64,000 nt of DNA from positions 2,728,001 through 2,792,000 of the forward strand of contig NZ_CP098325.1 in NCBI RefSeq assembly GCF_023639785.1, in the 5' to 3' direction. Shown one piece after another: positions 18,361-29,558 of the stretch. Every line of letters begins with the position of its first letter. The first letter of the stretch is position 1. The position numbers were made by a program, and so were the translations under genes. The notes under the pieces were generated by a model. That model was given only the letters and a program-made list of their open reading frames with translations, searched no databases and was not told where the DNA came from. Origin of the DNA: Leclercia adecarboxylata (lineage in GTDB: Bacteria; Pseudomonadota; Gammaproteobacteria; Enterobacterales; Enterobacteriaceae).

Positions 18361-18972
18361 ATGACCAGACTGATTCGCCTGCTGCCCCTCGCCGCGCTGG
18401 TGCTGACCGCATGTTCTATTACGCCACCTAAAGGGCCCGGCAAAAGCCCGGATTCGCCGCAGTGGCGTCAGCACCAGCAGGAGGTGCGCGGTTTAAGCCA
18501 GTACCAGACCCGCGGTGCTTTTGCGTATCTGTCGGATCGGCAGAAAGTGTATGCCCGCTTCTTCTGGCAGCAGACCGGCCAGGACCGCTATCGCCTGCTG
18601 TTGCTTAACCCGGTGGGAAGCACGGAGATGGAGCTGATTGCTCAGCCAGGCAGCGCGCAAATCACCGACAATAAAGGGCAGAAATATACCGGCACCGATG
18701 CTGAAGAGATGATCGGCAAGCTGACCGGGATGCCGATTCCGATCACCAGCCTGCGTCAGTGGATCCTGGGGCTGCCGGGCGATGCCACCGACTACAAGCT
18801 CGACGACCAGTATCGTCTGAGTGAGGTGAACTACAGCCAGAACGGTAAAAACTGGCACGTGGTTTACGGCGGCTACGACAGCAACACCAAACCGGCCCTG
18901 CCGACCAGCCTTGAGCTGACCGAAGGCGGCCAGCGCATCAAGCTGAAGATGGATAACTGGATTGTCAAATGA
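18361..18972 (+). CDS. lolB: Outer-membrane lipoprotein receptor LolB
   Basis: Accepts lipoproteins from periplasmic LolA and inserts them in the outer membrane. 203 residues with a lipoprotein signal peptide ending at lipobox LTAC (Cys18). Internal blocks [22 protein letters not shown] and [20 protein letters not shown] are highly conserved in enteric LolB. The N-terminus is a few residues shorter than in E. coli. The stop overlaps the ispE start (ATGA). Confidence 0.96.
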   Translation: MTRLIRLLPLAALVLTACSITPPKGPGKSPDSPQWRQHQQEVRGLSQYQTRGAFAYLSDRQKVYARFFWQQTGQDRYRLLLLNPVGSTEMELIAQPGSAQITDNKGQKYTGTDAEEMIGKLTGMPIPITSLRQWILGLPGDATDYKLDDQYRLSEVNYSQNGKNWHVVYGGYDSNTKPALPTSLELTEGGQRIKLKMDNWIVK

Positions 18973-19838
18973 TGACCCACTGGCCCTCTCCCGCAAAACT
19001 GAACCTGTTTTTATACATCACCGGCCAGCGTGCTGACGGTTATCACACCCTGCAGACGCTGTTTCAGTTTATTGACTACGGCGACACCCTTTCGGTTGAA
19101 CCTCGTCAGGACGGGCTGATTCGTCTGCTCACCCCGGTGGAAGGCGTGGCGGATGAAGATAACCTGATCGTCCGCGCTGCCCGCCTGCTGATGGCCGCGG
19201 CGCAGCAGAGCGGTCGCCTGCCAGCGGGAAGCGGCGCGGATATCAGCGTGGAGAAGCGCCTGCCGATGGGCGGCGGTTTGGGCGGCGGGTCGTCAAATGC
19301 CGCCACCGTGCTGGTGGTGCTCAATCACCTGTGGGGCTGCGATCTTTCGGTGGATGAACTGGCTGCGCTCGGGCTGACGCTCGGCGCCGATGTGCCGGTG
19401 TTTGTCCGCGGGCATGCCGCCTTTGCCGAAGGCGTGGGTGAGATCCTCACCCCGGCAGAACCTGCCGAAAAATGGTACCTGGTGGCCCACCCGGGCGTCA
19501 GCATTCCGACCCCGGTTATCTTTAAGGATCCGGACCTTCCACGCGATACGCCCGTCCGGTCAATAGAAACGTTATTAAACTGTGAATTCAGCAACGATTG
19601 CGAGGATATCGCAAGAAAACGTTTTCGCGAGGTTGATGTCGCGCTTTCCTGGCTGTTAGAATACGCGCCGTCGCGCCTGACTGGCACAGGAGCCTGTGTC
19701 TTTGCTGAATTTGATACGGAATCCGCCGCACGTCAGGTGCTCGAGCTGGCTCCAGAGTGGCTGCATGGTTTCGTAGCGCGTGGTATGAACATCTCCCCGC
19801 TACAGCAGGCCATTCTGGCGCAATCTGAGTTTCGGTGA
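18969..19838 (+). CDS. ispE: 4-diphosphocytidyl-2-C-methyl-D-erythritol kinase
   Basis: GHMP kinase of the MEP isoprenoid pathway; phosphorylates CDP-methylerythritol. 289 residues with [21 protein letters not shown] at the N-terminus and the GHMP ATP-binding loop [14 protein letters not shown]. The first ATG (18969), overlapping the lolB stop, aligns with the E. coli start. Confidence 0.97.
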   Translation: MMTHWPSPAKLNLFLYITGQRADGYHTLQTLFQFIDYGDTLSVEPRQDGLIRLLTPVEGVADEDNLIVRAARLLMAAAQQSGRLPAGSGADISVEKRLPMGGGLGGGSSNAATVLVVLNHLWGCDLSVDELAALGLTLGADVPVFVRGHAAFAEGVGEILTPAEPAEKWYLVAHPGVSIPTPVIFKDPDLPRDTPVRSIETLLNCEFSNDCEDIARKRFREVDVALSWLLEYAPSRLTGTGACVFAEFDTESAARQVLELAPEWLHGFVARGMNISPLQQAILAQSEFR

Positions 19839-19878
19839 CAACGTCACCCTGTTCCAGACGTTGCATCGCGCTCTTTAA

Positions 19879-20910
<1,032 letters not shown>

Positions 20911-20925
20911 TCGGCCGCAGTCTGA

Positions 20926-20949
20926 AAACCCGCTACGGCGGGTTTTTTT
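20926..20949 (+). terminator. Terminator after prs
   Basis: AAACCCGC / GCGGGTTT arms with a TACG loop and a seven-T tail, 15 bp after the prs stop. Confidence 0.9.
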
Positions 20950-21006
20950 GTCTGTGGCATCTATTTGTATGATTAATGCCTCCTTCACCTGCCATTGATA
21001 TGACAG

Positions 21007-22707
21007 ATGATGCGCAACTGGATAATGATTGTGAAAAACGCTTCCTCTCATGTTCTTCCCTTCCGCGCCCTCATCGACGCCTGCTGGAAAGAGAAATACA
21101 CCCTGTCGCGGTTTACCCGTGACCTGATTGCCGGGATTACGGTGGGTATTATTGCCATCCCGCTGGCGATGGCGCTGGCTATTGGCAGCGGCGTGGCGCC
21201 GCAGTATGGCCTGTACACTGCCGCCGTCGCCGGGATTGTGATTGCCCTGAGCGGCGGGTCTCGCTTTAGCGTCTCCGGGCCCACCGCGGCCTTCGTGGTG
21301 ATCCTCTATCCGGTTTCTCAGCAGTTCGGGCTTGCCGGATTGCTGGTGGCGACCCTGATGTCCGGGGTATTTTTGATTCTGTTCGGCCTGGCGCGCTTTG
21401 GCAGGCTGATTGAGTACATCCCGCTTTCCGTCACCCTGGGCTTCACCTCCGGGATCGGTATTACCATCGGGACCATGCAGATTAAGGATTTTCTTGGCCT
21501 GCAGATGGCCCATGTACCGGAACACTACCTGCAAAAAGTGGGGGCGCTGGTGATGGCGCTGCCGACCACCAACCCCGGCGATGCCGCGATCGGCGTGGTG
21601 ACGCTGGGCACGCTGATCCTCTGGCCGCGACTGGGCATCCGCCTGCCGGGGCACCTGCCCGCCCTGCTGCTGGGCTGTGCGGTGATGGGGGTGGTGAACC
21701 TGCTGGGGGGCCATGTCGCGACGATTGGTTCACAGTTCCACTATGTGCTGGCCGATGGTTCACAGGGTAACGGTATCCCGCAGCTTCTGCCCCAGCTGGT
21801 ACTGCCGTGGGACATGCCCGGCTCAAGCTTTACCCTAAGCTGGGACGCCCTTCGCGCCCTGCTGCCTGCCGCGTTTTCCATGGCGATGCTGGGGGCGATT
21901 GAGTCGCTGCTTTGCGCCGTGGTGCTGGACGGCATGACCGGCACCAAACATAAAGCCAACAGCGAACTGGTGGGTCAGGGGCTGGGCAACATCATCGCCC
22001 CGTTCTTCGGCGGGATCACCGCCACGGCGGCCATTGCCCGTTCAGCAGCGAACGTTCGCGCCGGGTCAACCTCACCGGTTTCGGCGGTGATCCACTCCCT
22101 GCTGGTGATCCTCGCCCTGCTGGTGCTGGCGCCGCTGCTCTCCTGGCTGCCGCTCTCGGCCATGGCCGCCCTGCTGCTGATGGTGGCGTGGAACATGAGC
22201 GAGGCGCATAAAGTGGTGAACCTGCTGCGCCGCGCGCCGAAGGACGACATCATCGTGATGCTGATCTGCATGTCGCTGACCGTGCTGTTTGATATGGTCA
22301 TTGCGATAAGCGTTGGCATTGTGCTGGCCTCCCTGCTGTTTATGCGCCGTATCGCCCGTATGACCCGTCTGGCCTCGGTGAACGTCACGGTGCCGGATGA
22401 CGTGCTGGTGCTGCGGGTTATCGGTCCGCTGTTCTTTGCCGCTGCCGAAGGTCTGTTCAGCGAACTGGAGTCGCGCCTGGCGGGGAAACGGATCCTGGTG
22501 CTGAAGTGGGACGCGGTACCAGTGCTGGATGCTGGCGGGCTGGACGCCTTCCAGCGTTTTGTGCAACGCTTGCCGGAAGGCTGTGAACTGCGGGTGACCA
22601 ATCTCGAATTCCAGCCCCTGCGCACGATGGCGCGCGCAGGAGTGCAACCCATTGCGGGTCGTCTGGCGTTCTATCCGAACCGCGAGGCGGCGTTAGCGGA
22701 TCTGTGA
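21007..22707 (+). CDS. dauA: C4-dicarboxylate transporter DauA (SLC26A/SulP family)
   Basis: Inner-membrane SulP-type transporter; in E. coli it carries succinate, aspartate and fumarate at acidic pH. About 12-14 membrane helices, the signature [19 protein letters not shown] and a C-terminal cytoplasmic STAS domain ([32 protein letters not shown]). The start is uncertain: the ATG at 21007 gives 566 residues, while E. coli-like starts lie at the ATG at 21025 or nearby. The last 15 bp overlap the convergent MerR gene. Confidence 0.94.
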   Translation: MMRNWIMIVKNASSHVLPFRALIDACWKEKYTLSRFTRDLIAGITVGIIAIPLAMALAIGSGVAPQYGLYTAAVAGIVIALSGGSRFSVSGPTAAFVVILYPVSQQFGLAGLLVATLMSGVFLILFGLARFGRLIEYIPLSVTLGFTSGIGITIGTMQIKDFLGLQMAHVPEHYLQKVGALVMALPTTNPGDAAIGVVTLGTLILWPRLGIRLPGHLPALLLGCAVMGVVNLLGGHVATIGSQFHYVLADGSQGNGIPQLLPQLVLPWDMPGSSFTLSWDALRALLPAAFSMAMLGAIESLLCAVVLDGMTGTKHKANSELVGQGLGNIIAPFFGGITATAAIARSAANVRAGSTSPVSAVIHSLLVILALLVLAPLLSWLPLSAMAALLLMVAWNMSEAHKVVNLLRRAPKDDIIVMLICMSLTVLFDMVIAISVGIVLASLLFMRRIARMTRLASVNVTVPDDVLVLRVIGPLFFAAAEGLFSELESRLAGKRILVLKWDAVPVLDAGGLDAFQRFVQRLPEGCELRVTNLEFQPLRTMARAGVQPIAGRLAFYPNREAALADL

Positions 22708-23736
22708 CATCCTCCGCTGCATCATGATCCCGATCGCCTGCTGGAGCCACTCAAGCACCGCAGGCGTCATCCAGGTCCCCTTCATCAGATGCGGCTCCTG
22801 CTGCATGGCCAGGCGGAATTTTTGCTGGGTAACGGGGTCAGTCCCGGCATAGGACTGGAACAACGCCAGCCAGTTCTCCGCCAGTTGCTGCGCTTGTGGA
22901 GTCTCTGCGTTCAGCCCTTCCCGGCTCGCCTGATGCAGCTTTGCCACCAGGGCAGGCCACTCCATCATGCGATCAAAATAGTGCGCGCGGGTGAACGCCA
23001 TCTCTTCTGGCGTCAGGTAGCGCGCCCAGATTGCCAGCTTGCTCTCGGCAAACGCCCGGGTGATGTAATCAAGGATTTCAGCGTTGATCCCCGTCTGCTC
23101 GCGCATTTGCGGCTCCACGCTGTGCATTTCATTCAACCGGGTCAGGAATGCCGGATTGCTCGCGGTATCCTGCTCAAGCTGCGTCATCCAGCGCGTTGCC
23201 AGATCGGTAGCGCGCGGGTCGGCAACGTCCACCTTTTCCACCAGCAGGCTCTGCACCTCTGCCACCAGCCCTGCCCAGATCCCGTCCAGGGCGTCGCTCT
23301 GCTGCGCAAAGGGTAATACCTGTAACTCTTCTTTACTGAACCAGCGATCGTACATCGTCATTAACTCCAGCGTCTGTAACCAGGATTCCAGATCGGGCTC
23401 GGCACCTGCGGCCATCGCGCCCCGCAATCCCATCAGCTGGTCCCGCAGCGTCTGTATGCCACGCAGCTGTTTATCCAGCAGGGCGATTTGCCCACTCAGC
23501 ACATCCACCATGGAGCGGGGATCCCGATCGAGAATCTGTTTGATTTCGGCAAGTTCCAGCCCCGCTTTGGCCAGCACCTGGATTCGGTGCAGCCGCTGTA
23601 CGTCCGCGAGGGTATAAAGTCGGTAACCTGCCGCACTTCTGGCGGAGGGAAGCAGCAATCCGGTTTGCTCATAATGGTGTAACGTACGAACGGTGATCCC
23701 CGCTCTCTTCGCCAGCTGGCCAACCTGGATTAACAT
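22693..23736 (-). CDS. MerR-family regulator with TipAS ligand-binding domain
   Basis: 347 residues: N-terminal MerR winged helix ([28 protein letters not shown]) and dimerisation coiled coil to about residue 110, then a long helical segment and a TipAS-type domain. TipAS domains (Streptomyces TipAL, SkgA, Mta-like) bind drugs or other amphipathic ligands. Downstream DNA contains no efflux gene on the same strand, so the likely direct target is its own promoter, which bears an operator (see 23767-23797). Convergent with dauA, overlapping 15 bp. Ligand unknown. Confidence 0.88.
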   Translation of the reverse strand: MLIQVGQLAKRAGITVRTLHHYEQTGLLLPSARSAAGYRLYTLADVQRLHRIQVLAKAGLELAEIKQILDRDPRSMVDVLSGQIALLDKQLRGIQTLRDQLMGLRGAMAAGAEPDLESWLQTLELMTMYDRWFSKEELQVLPFAQQSDALDGIWAGLVAEVQSLLVEKVDVADPRATDLATRWMTQLEQDTASNPAFLTRLNEMHSVEPQMREQTGINAEILDYITRAFAESKLAIWARYLTPEEMAFTRAHYFDRMMEWPALVAKLHQASREGLNAETPQAQQLAENWLALFQSYAGTDPVTQQKFRLAMQQEPHLMKGTWMTPAVLEWLQQAIGIMMQRRMSQIR

Positions 23737-23766
23737 GACTGCTCCTTTTATCTCGCCATCAGGGTC

Positions 23767-23797
23767 ACTCTGGCGCCTTACGTTACGTGAGGGTCAA
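23767..23797 (-). promoter_or_regulatory. MerR-type promoter/operator of the TipAS regulator
   Basis: On the minus strand TTGACC (-35) is followed by a 19-bp spacer and CAGAGT (-10). The spacer contains the 17-bp dyad CCTTACGTTACGTGAGG (plus-strand 23776-23792; 7 of 8 pairs). An over-long spacer with a central dyad is the hallmark of MerR-controlled promoters and suggests autoregulation. Confidence 0.75.
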
Positions 23798-23807
23798 GTA
23801 AAAAGGC

Positions 23808-23834
23808 AAAAAAAAACGGCTTCCGAAGAAACCG
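23808..23834 (-). terminator. Terminator after ychH
   Basis: Minus-strand CGGTTTC-TTCG-GAAGCCG hairpin with a UUCG tetraloop and a nine-T tail, about 20 bp after the ychH stop. Confidence 0.88.
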
Positions 23835-23853
23835 CTTTTCGCGCTGTGACAGG

Positions 23854-24129
23854 TTAACTGTGCTTATGCTGATCGCGACGGCAGCGTTTATCGTAATGGC
23901 GCACCCACCAGTATTTGTCGCAAACCTGTTCGTGGCCGCTGACGCGAGCCCCCGCCAGCCACAGCACTGCACCCAGGAAGATGCTCAGCACCGCGCCATG
24001 CGCGAAGTATTGCGGCAGGTCAAGTTGCGGGAGCTGGTTTAAAATGGAATAACCGACGCCGACAACCATGACGACTAATCCCAACCCCATCAACATGTTA
24101 CCGAGTAGCGAAGCGTTTTTGCGTTTCAT
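23854..24129 (-). CDS. ychH: YchH family stress-induced inner-membrane protein
   Basis: 91-residue protein with two membrane helices (about 10-28 and 44-62) and a basic Cys-containing tail (CDKYWWVRHYDKRCRRD). Matches E. coli YchH (DUF2583), reported to be induced by cadmium and peroxide and to affect biofilm. Divergent from pth, as in E. coli. Confidence 0.93.
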   Translation of the reverse strand: MKRKNASLLGNMLMGLGLVVMVVGVGYSILNQLPQLDLPQYFAHGAVLSIFLGAVLWLAGARVSGHEQVCDKYWWVRHYDKRCRRDQHKHS

Positions 24130-24403
24130 ATGTCACCTCCGGAACTTTGGGTTGTCAGGGAATAATCTCCCTAATCCTTGTGTGTAAAGTATAGACAACA
24201 CCCTTTTTGCGGAGTGCGCGAGCGATCACAAATACGGACTTCTGAGCAACAAAACTTTACAAATAAGCCTTTGAGTAGCATGAAATTCTAATGGTTCAAA
24301 GGCGGTATTATTCAGATTTTGCACGTTGGCACGCAGAATTTTGTCAACCGACGCGGCAGACAGTACACTACGCGCCAGTCTTAGCACTTTCAGGAACAAA
24401 AAC

Positions 24404-24988
24404 GTGACGATTAAACTGATAGTCGGCCTGGCCAACCCCGGCGCGGAATATGCGGCTACCCGCCATAATGCTGGCGCATGGTATGTAGATCTGCTGGCCG
24501 AGCGGTTGCGCGCTCCCCTGCGTGAAGAACCTAAATTTTACGGGTTTACCTCACGCATTAACCTGGCCGGAGCCGATGTGCGTCTGCTGGTGCCGACCAC
24601 GTTTATGAATTTAAGCGGTAAAGCCGTTGCCGCTATGGCGACTTTTTATCGCATTAACCCGGATGAAATTCTGGTGGCGCACGACGAACTGGATCTGCCG
24701 CCGGGCGTGGCAAAATTCAAACTGGGCGGCGGCCACGGCGGGCATAATGGCCTGAAAGACATCATCAGCAAACTGGGCAATAACCCCAACTTCCACCGCT
24801 TACGCGTGGGGATCGGCCATCCGGGGGATAAAAACAAAGTTGTCGGTTTTGTCCTCGGTAAGCCACCGGTTTCCGAGCAGAAACTGATCGACGAGGCGGT
24901 AGACGAAGCGGCGCGTTGCACTGAAATCTGGCTGCAGGATGGGTTAACCAAAGCCACTAACCGTCTGCACGCTTTCAAAGCGCAATAA
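24404..24988 (+). CDS. pth: Peptidyl-tRNA hydrolase
   Basis: Releases peptides from peptidyl-tRNA dropped by ribosomes. 194 residues from the GTG at 24404 (AGGA upstream), matching E. coli length; earlier ATG extensions are not supported. Catalytic His in [14 protein letters not shown], Asp in [10 protein letters not shown], and the [10 protein letters not shown] block are intact. Confidence 0.97.
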   Translation: MTIKLIVGLANPGAEYAATRHNAGAWYVDLLAERLRAPLREEPKFYGFTSRINLAGADVRLLVPTTFMNLSGKAVAAMATFYRINPDEILVAHDELDLPPGVAKFKLGGGHGGHNGLKDIISKLGNNPNFHRLRVGIGHPGDKNKVVGFVLGKPPVSEQKLIDEAVDEAARCTEIWLQDGLTKATNRLHAFKAQ

Positions 24989-25114
24989 CCGGGGCAAAGC
25001 GCCTTTTTTGCCCCGCAGCCTGCGGGTTACGTGTATAATAGGCGTAGTTATTTACTTTTCTTCGACTCGTTAATGTTAACGTGTTGAATATCAAGACATT
25101 AAGGTGATTCAGAA

Positions 25115-26209
25115 ATGGGATTCAAATGCGGTATCGTTGGTCTGCCTAACGTTGGCAAATCCACCCTGTTTAACGCGCTGACTAAAGCGGGCATCGAGGC
25201 GGCGAACTTCCCGTTCTGTACCATCGAGCCAAACACCGGTGTCGTACCCATGCCCGATCCGCGTCTGGATCAGCTCGCGGAGATCGTAAAACCGCAGCGT
25301 ATTCTGCCGACCACCATGGAGTTCGTGGACATCGCAGGTCTGGTAAAAGGTGCCTCCAAGGGCGAAGGTCTGGGTAACCAGTTCCTGACCAACATCCGTG
25401 AAACCGAAGCAATCGGCCATGTTGTGCGCTGCTTCGAGAACGACAACATCATCCACGTGAACAACAAAGTGGATCCGGCTGACGACATCGACGTCATCAA
25501 CACCGAGCTGGCGCTTTCTGATCTCGACACCTGCGAGCGCGCCCTGCACCGCGTGCAGAAGAAAGCCAAAGGTGGTGATAAAGACGCAAAAGCGGAACAG
25601 GCTGCGCTGGAAAAATGTCTGCCACAGCTCGAAAACGCAGGCATGCTGCGCGCGCTGAAAAACCTGACCGACGAAGATAAAGCGGCGATCAAATACCTGA
25701 GCTTCCTGACCCTGAAGCCAACCATGTATATCGCTAACGTCAACGAAGACGGTTTTGAAAACAACCCATACCTGGACAAAGTGCGCGAAATCGCGGCGGC
25801 GGAAGGTTCTGTCGTTGTGGCCGTGTGTGCGGCTGTCGAGTCTGATATCGCCGAGCTGGACGATGCCGACCGTGAAGAGTTCATGGCCGAGCTGGGTCTG
25901 GAAGAGCCAGGTCTGAACCGCGTGATCCGCGCCGGTTATGAGCTGTTAAACCTGCAGACCTACTTCACCGCGGGCGTGAAAGAAGTGCGCGCATGGACCA
26001 TCCCTGTCGGCGCCACTGCTCCGCAGGCGGCGGGTAAGATCCACACCGACTTTGAGAAGGGCTTTATCCGTGCCCAGACCATCGCGTTTGAAGACTTTAT
26101 TGCTTATAAAGGCGAACAAGGCGCGAAAGAAGCCGGCAAGATGCGTGCGGAAGGTAAAGACTACATCGTTAAAGATGGCGATGTGATGAACTTCCTGTTT
26201 AACGTTTAA
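25115..26209 (+). CDS. ychF: Redox-responsive ATPase YchF (OLA1-type)
   Basis: Ribosome-associated P-loop protein that prefers ATP. 364 residues with the P-loop GLPNVGKST near the N-terminus, the NVNE motif in place of NKxD (the basis of ATP specificity), a helical insert and a C-terminal TGS domain ([13 protein letters not shown]). One residue longer than the E. coli form I recall. A near-consensus -10 (TATAAT at 25034) precedes it; pth lies 126 bp upstream. Confidence 0.96.
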   Translation: MGFKCGIVGLPNVGKSTLFNALTKAGIEAANFPFCTIEPNTGVVPMPDPRLDQLAEIVKPQRILPTTMEFVDIAGLVKGASKGEGLGNQFLTNIRETEAIGHVVRCFENDNIIHVNNKVDPADDIDVINTELALSDLDTCERALHRVQKKAKGGDKDAKAEQAALEKCLPQLENAGMLRALKNLTDEDKAAIKYLSFLTLKPTMYIANVNEDGFENNPYLDKVREIAAAEGSVVVAVCAAVESDIAELDDADREEFMAELGLEEPGLNRVIRAGYELLNLQTYFTAGVKEVRAWTIPVGATAPQAAGKIHTDFEKGFIRAQTIAFEDFIAYKGEQGAKEAGKMRAEGKDYIVKDGDVMNFLFNV

Positions 26210-26250
26210 TGTCTTAATTAAGCCGCTTGCCTTGGCTTATTCAGATATAA

Positions 26251-26280
26251 AAATCCACGCGCTTGCGTGGATTTTTTATT
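26251..26280 (+). terminator. Terminator after ychF
   Basis: AAATCCACGC / GCGTGGATTT arms with a GCTT loop and a T-rich tail (26272-26280). It marks the boundary where the GC-rich core genome gives way to the AT-rich glycan island. Confidence 0.9.
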
Positions 26281-26289
26281 GGAAGAAGC

Positions 26290-28062
26290 TTATTGAAAGT
26301 ACAGTCGGAAGGAAAACGCTCCACCCATTTTGACACCATCCACATAGGCTTCTCCTTTCGGATATCTGTCTACAGCACCGGGTCCAAATCTGTTTAATAA
26401 AAAGACTGAGGCTTCATATTCCGGCTTCAAGGCCCACCAGGTGATGGCATTATCTGACGTACACTCAGCACATGTGAGACGCAATGTATATTTCTGTTTT
26501 TTAATAATTTTCACCTGGTTAAAATCAAACCATGCGTAAGCATTGTCTTCAAGAGTTTCCATATTGATAACCTCATTGGCTACCTTCTTTCCTGACTGAT
26601 CCAGTAACGTCAGCGTTAAGGGGCCATGATTTTGTCGTGCAAAGGTAGCCAGCATCAATTCAACCCCTTTGAGGGTATCCGTTTCGGCGATAATGGTCTG
26701 TTCAAAGTAACGACCTGGGATGAGATACCCGTAACTGGTATTAAACAGAGGTTGTTCAACAATCTCGGAGTGCCACGTTCTGAGATCTAAAATTTTTACT
26801 GTCGCAGGGTAAGTCGCTGTGAATAGACCTGTTATCATCACCAGAGAAATGATGGTTTTTACAACCTTATTTCTCAGGTACGCAATCACCTTTGCTATTA
26901 CTAAAGAACATGCGGGTAAAAATCCAAAGAAATATCTGGCCTGCATTGCACCTGTATAGCCCGTTTTTAAATGCATGTCTCTGATAGTAAAGAAGTATAT
27001 AATAAAGAAAATAAAAAATGCCACGATCAACGAGCATGTGACAGTGAAATAAGATCCATGCCTGGATGGCCTTTTAATTAATACATATCCAAACATCACC
27101 GCCAACATAGTCAAAATTGTTTTAACGACGAATATTCTAATTTCACTGTCAGCAATATAAATATGCCCATAGGGGATAGTCAGGGTGACCAGATTGCCGT
27201 TGAGAAAGTTACCAACAAAATCAGCCAGGGCCAATCTTGTTGCAGTCGGGTTTTCAACGAAAAACCATGTTGCAGGCGTGCCCTGCGGGGCAGGATAAAA
27301 TCCCCCATATGTTCTATGTACGCTAATAAAATAGATAACTACGACCGCAACTGATAAAATTATAACTATCCCTTGTTTTACAGATAAATTCTTAACAATT
27401 TTTATTACTCTGGCAAAATTAAGGCTCGCAACGCAGAACATCATGCAGATTATCGCCAGTGAACCCGTGGCTTTACTGAGTGAAGCAATAAGCCCGCCTG
27501 CGCAAATGGAAATAATAAAGGCCGTTGATGGTTTTCTATCGTTATCAATCTCTATCAACCCTACCAGGCCATAGATTACTAAAGTACAACCGAGCATATT
27601 TATCTGATCGTTAGTGACTGCGCTACCTAAAAGTACAAACATTGGAATAACTAATAAGAAAGTGCCACCCAAAAAGGTAGCAAGACTGGACCCTGTGGTC
27701 TGGTATAACATCCGACATGTGAGCGCAATGATAAGAAGAGAGATAAACATGTTTACATATCGGCCTACATATGCAAATACATCCTGCATATGTAATATCT
27801 TGGTTAACTCGCCTACAATAACGTAATATAATGCTGGATGATTCAGATAATTAAATTTAGTACTCGCGTAAATCAAACCTGCATTGTAGTCCGGAAAACC
27901 ATTTTTGATAACATCAATAATATATCCCATATGAGCAAACCCGTCAGGGAAGAATCCAGGGCTATAGGATTGAGAATAACCTACTGCCAGCATCAGATAA
28001 AACAAGCAAAGAAAAATAACGATAACAACAACACTGAGTTTTTGTTTTTTCATCTCAGTCAT
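26290..28062 (-). CDS. Large polytopic membrane protein, GT-C/DUF2142-like putative glycosyltransferase
   Basis: 590 residues. About 11-12 hydrophobic helices span residues 8-410, followed by a soluble, beta-rich C-terminal domain of about 180 residues ending RLYFQ. The first periplasmic loop contains acidic residues (FFPDGFAHMGYIID), as in GT-C enzymes that use polyprenyl-phosphate sugars; the helices plus C-terminal domain also resemble DUF2142-type proteins. The start at 28062 overlaps the upstream stop by 4 bp (ATGA); Met at 28053 is an alternative. Strongly AT-rich. In a Gtr-like system this would be the periplasmic transferase that decorates an O-antigen or other glycan. Acceptor and sugar unknown. 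Confidence 0.72.
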   Translation of the reverse strand: MTEMKKQKLSVVVIVIFLCLFYLMLAVGYSQSYSPGFFPDGFAHMGYIIDVIKNGFPDYNAGLIYASTKFNYLNHPALYYVIVGELTKILHMQDVFAYVGRYVNMFISLLIIALTCRMLYQTTGSSLATFLGGTFLLVIPMFVLLGSAVTNDQINMLGCTLVIYGLVGLIEIDNDRKPSTAFIISICAGGLIASLSKATGSLAIICMMFCVASLNFARVIKIVKNLSVKQGIVIILSVAVVVIYFISVHRTYGGFYPAPQGTPATWFFVENPTATRLALADFVGNFLNGNLVTLTIPYGHIYIADSEIRIFVVKTILTMLAVMFGYVLIKRPSRHGSYFTVTCSLIVAFFIFFIIYFFTIRDMHLKTGYTGAMQARYFFGFLPACSLVIAKVIAYLRNKVVKTIISLVMITGLFTATYPATVKILDLRTWHSEIVEQPLFNTSYGYLIPGRYFEQTIIAETDTLKGVELMLATFARQNHGPLTLTLLDQSGKKVANEVINMETLEDNAYAWFDFNQVKIIKKQKYTLRLTCAECTSDNAITWWALKPEYEASVFLLNRFGPGAVDRYPKGEAYVDGVKMGGAFSFRLYFQ

Positions 28063-28913
28063 CTCAGGCTAAGGGAGTATAAGTAAAAAAAACAATCGCC
28101 AACAACCGTTGTTATTCGACTTAATATTACCGCCATGACAATGTCAATCTCAGCAAAGAAAGGTTTTAACAACAGAATCAGCAAAAATTCCCGGATACCC
28201 ACCCCTGCGGGCGAACCCGGTGTGACCAAACCTGCAAGCCACGCGATGACATAGGCTCCAATGAGAGGCAAAGTCTGGGCGAGAGTCAAGGTCCAGCTAT
28301 CGACAATTGAATAGAGTACGCAAAGGAACACGGTACCTGATATAAGCAGGAACAAAAAGTAACGGATAACTGCCTTAATTAAACCACTCTGACCTCGCCA
28401 TTTAAGGCCCCATGCAACTAATAGTACGGTAATAATAAAGAGGGACAGGCCATATACAATGCTGAAAGCCGGATATAACAAGGGTAACATCCACAGGACA
28501 AATCCGGCACCGGTCAGAACCAATAGCAGTAACTCCAGAAAAGCGCTTTTGGCTATCGCTTTTCCGGAAAAGCCGTAAGACATTGCCAAAAATTGCCTTC
28601 CGGCAAACTGGAATATATTGCCAGGCACATATTTCGCCAGTTGGGTCAGCCCATATATTCGGGTGGCAATCCGGGCACTGATAGTTTGCTCAAGCCCGAG
28701 CATCAGCAATCGCCACGCTGCGGCAAGGATAATATTCGCCGCACCGTAAACGCCTGCCAGCAGCAAAATTAACAGCAGCAACGTAACGGTAAACGTATTA
28801 TCCGGCACCTGTGACCAGTATGCATTGATTCTGTGGACAACAAACAGGACACTCAACAGGGCAATAACGCTACCAGCATAATTGAGTGCCTTACGTAGGT
28901 TACTCTTTGTCAT
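28059..28913 (-). CDS. Flippase-like integral membrane protein (LPG synthase TM/AglD family)
   Basis: 284 residues from the ATG at 28913; an upstream extension lies inside the methyltransferase gene and lacks support. Seven to eight hydrophobic helices, with YGLTQLAKYVPGNIFQFAGRQ and WLAGLVTPGSPAGVGIREFLLILLL, the two fingerprints of the lysylphosphatidylglycerol synthase TM/UPF0104 superfamily (for example AglD). Members are often encoded beside polyprenyl glycosyltransferases and are suspected of moving lipid-linked sugars. Overlaps the methyltransferase by 14 bp and the GT-C-like gene by 4 bp. Confidence 0.75.
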   Translation of the reverse strand: MTKSNLRKALNYAGSVIALLSVLFVVHRINAYWSQVPDNTFTVTLLLLILLLAGVYGAANIILAAAWRLLMLGLEQTISARIATRIYGLTQLAKYVPGNIFQFAGRQFLAMSYGFSGKAIAKSAFLELLLLVLTGAGFVLWMLPLLYPAFSIVYGLSLFIITVLLVAWGLKWRGQSGLIKAVIRYFLFLLISGTVFLCVLYSIVDSWTLTLAQTLPLIGAYVIAWLAGLVTPGSPAGVGIREFLLILLLKPFFAEIDIVMAVILSRITTVVGDCFFYLYSLSLR

Positions 28914-29547
28914 ACGGCACGCACAGCAACATAGTCCAGGGGAAAGGAGAGGAAACTTCAAGTACCTTGAAATACTGGCCGGTAAAATTGATAAAAGCAT
29001 TTTTTGACCAGTGCTGAATATGTCCGGGCGTGTTACCGAATTTTTTCAAATACTTACCGCGAGCCATATTCAGCGCGCACCACACAGGTTCACGTGGAAC
29101 GCTAACGATAAGATAATGTTTAACCAGACTCTGCAAGACTTTCATCGCCTGGTCTGGATCCTCCAGATGTTCCATCACTTCACAGCATACGACGAGATCC
29201 GCACTATCACTTTCAGGTTTGAGATTGTAGATACTTTTAGCGTTGAATACATCAGCCATAAGACCCGCACTTGCCGCATTTTCTCGCGCTATAGAGATAA
29301 CATCATGAGAAAAATCACTGCCAACCGCCTGTAATCCCTGCGCGTTCCACTTGTTGACCCAAAAACCTTCCCCGCAGCCAACCTCATGAATAGTCTTTGG
29401 ATTAGCTCGGCTCACAAAGTTCTCGAGAGAGGAGTCAAATCCCTTCATCATCCATTTTACAATGGGATTTTTAGATCCGTACTTATCAAAAGCGTTTCCG
29501 AAAACTACCCCGTCTTCTGATTTTCCGCCCGATACTTTAAAACCCAT
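28900..29547 (-). CDS. Class I SAM-dependent methyltransferase
   Basis: 215 residues from the ATG at 29547 (GAGGTG upstream). Rossmann motif I HEVGCGEGFWVNKW near residues 54-67, motif II VGSDFS, then LVVCCEVMEHLEDPDQA, as in Methyltransf_11/23 enzymes acting on small molecules or lipid-linked substrates. Lies 11 bp after the GT2 gene and overlaps the flippase-like gene by 14 bp, so all four genes form one transcription unit. A methylated sugar or lipid carrier is plausible; the substrate is not deducible. Confidence 0.8.
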   Translation of the reverse strand: MGFKVSGGKSEDGVVFGNAFDKYGSKNPIVKWMMKGFDSSLENFVSRANPKTIHEVGCGEGFWVNKWNAQGLQAVGSDFSHDVISIARENAASAGLMADVFNAKSIYNLKPESDSADLVVCCEVMEHLEDPDQAMKVLQSLVKHYLIVSVPREPVWCALNMARGKYLKKFGNTPGHIQHWSKNAFINFTGQYFKVLEVSSPFPWTMLLCVPYDKE

Positions 29548-29558
29548 AAACACCTCTT

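Noticed and set aside
24991-25014. GGGGCAAA/TTTGCCCC inverted repeat after pth as a terminator
   Set aside because: The T run lies within the loop and arm rather than after the stem, and the ychF promoter region starts here; not convincing.
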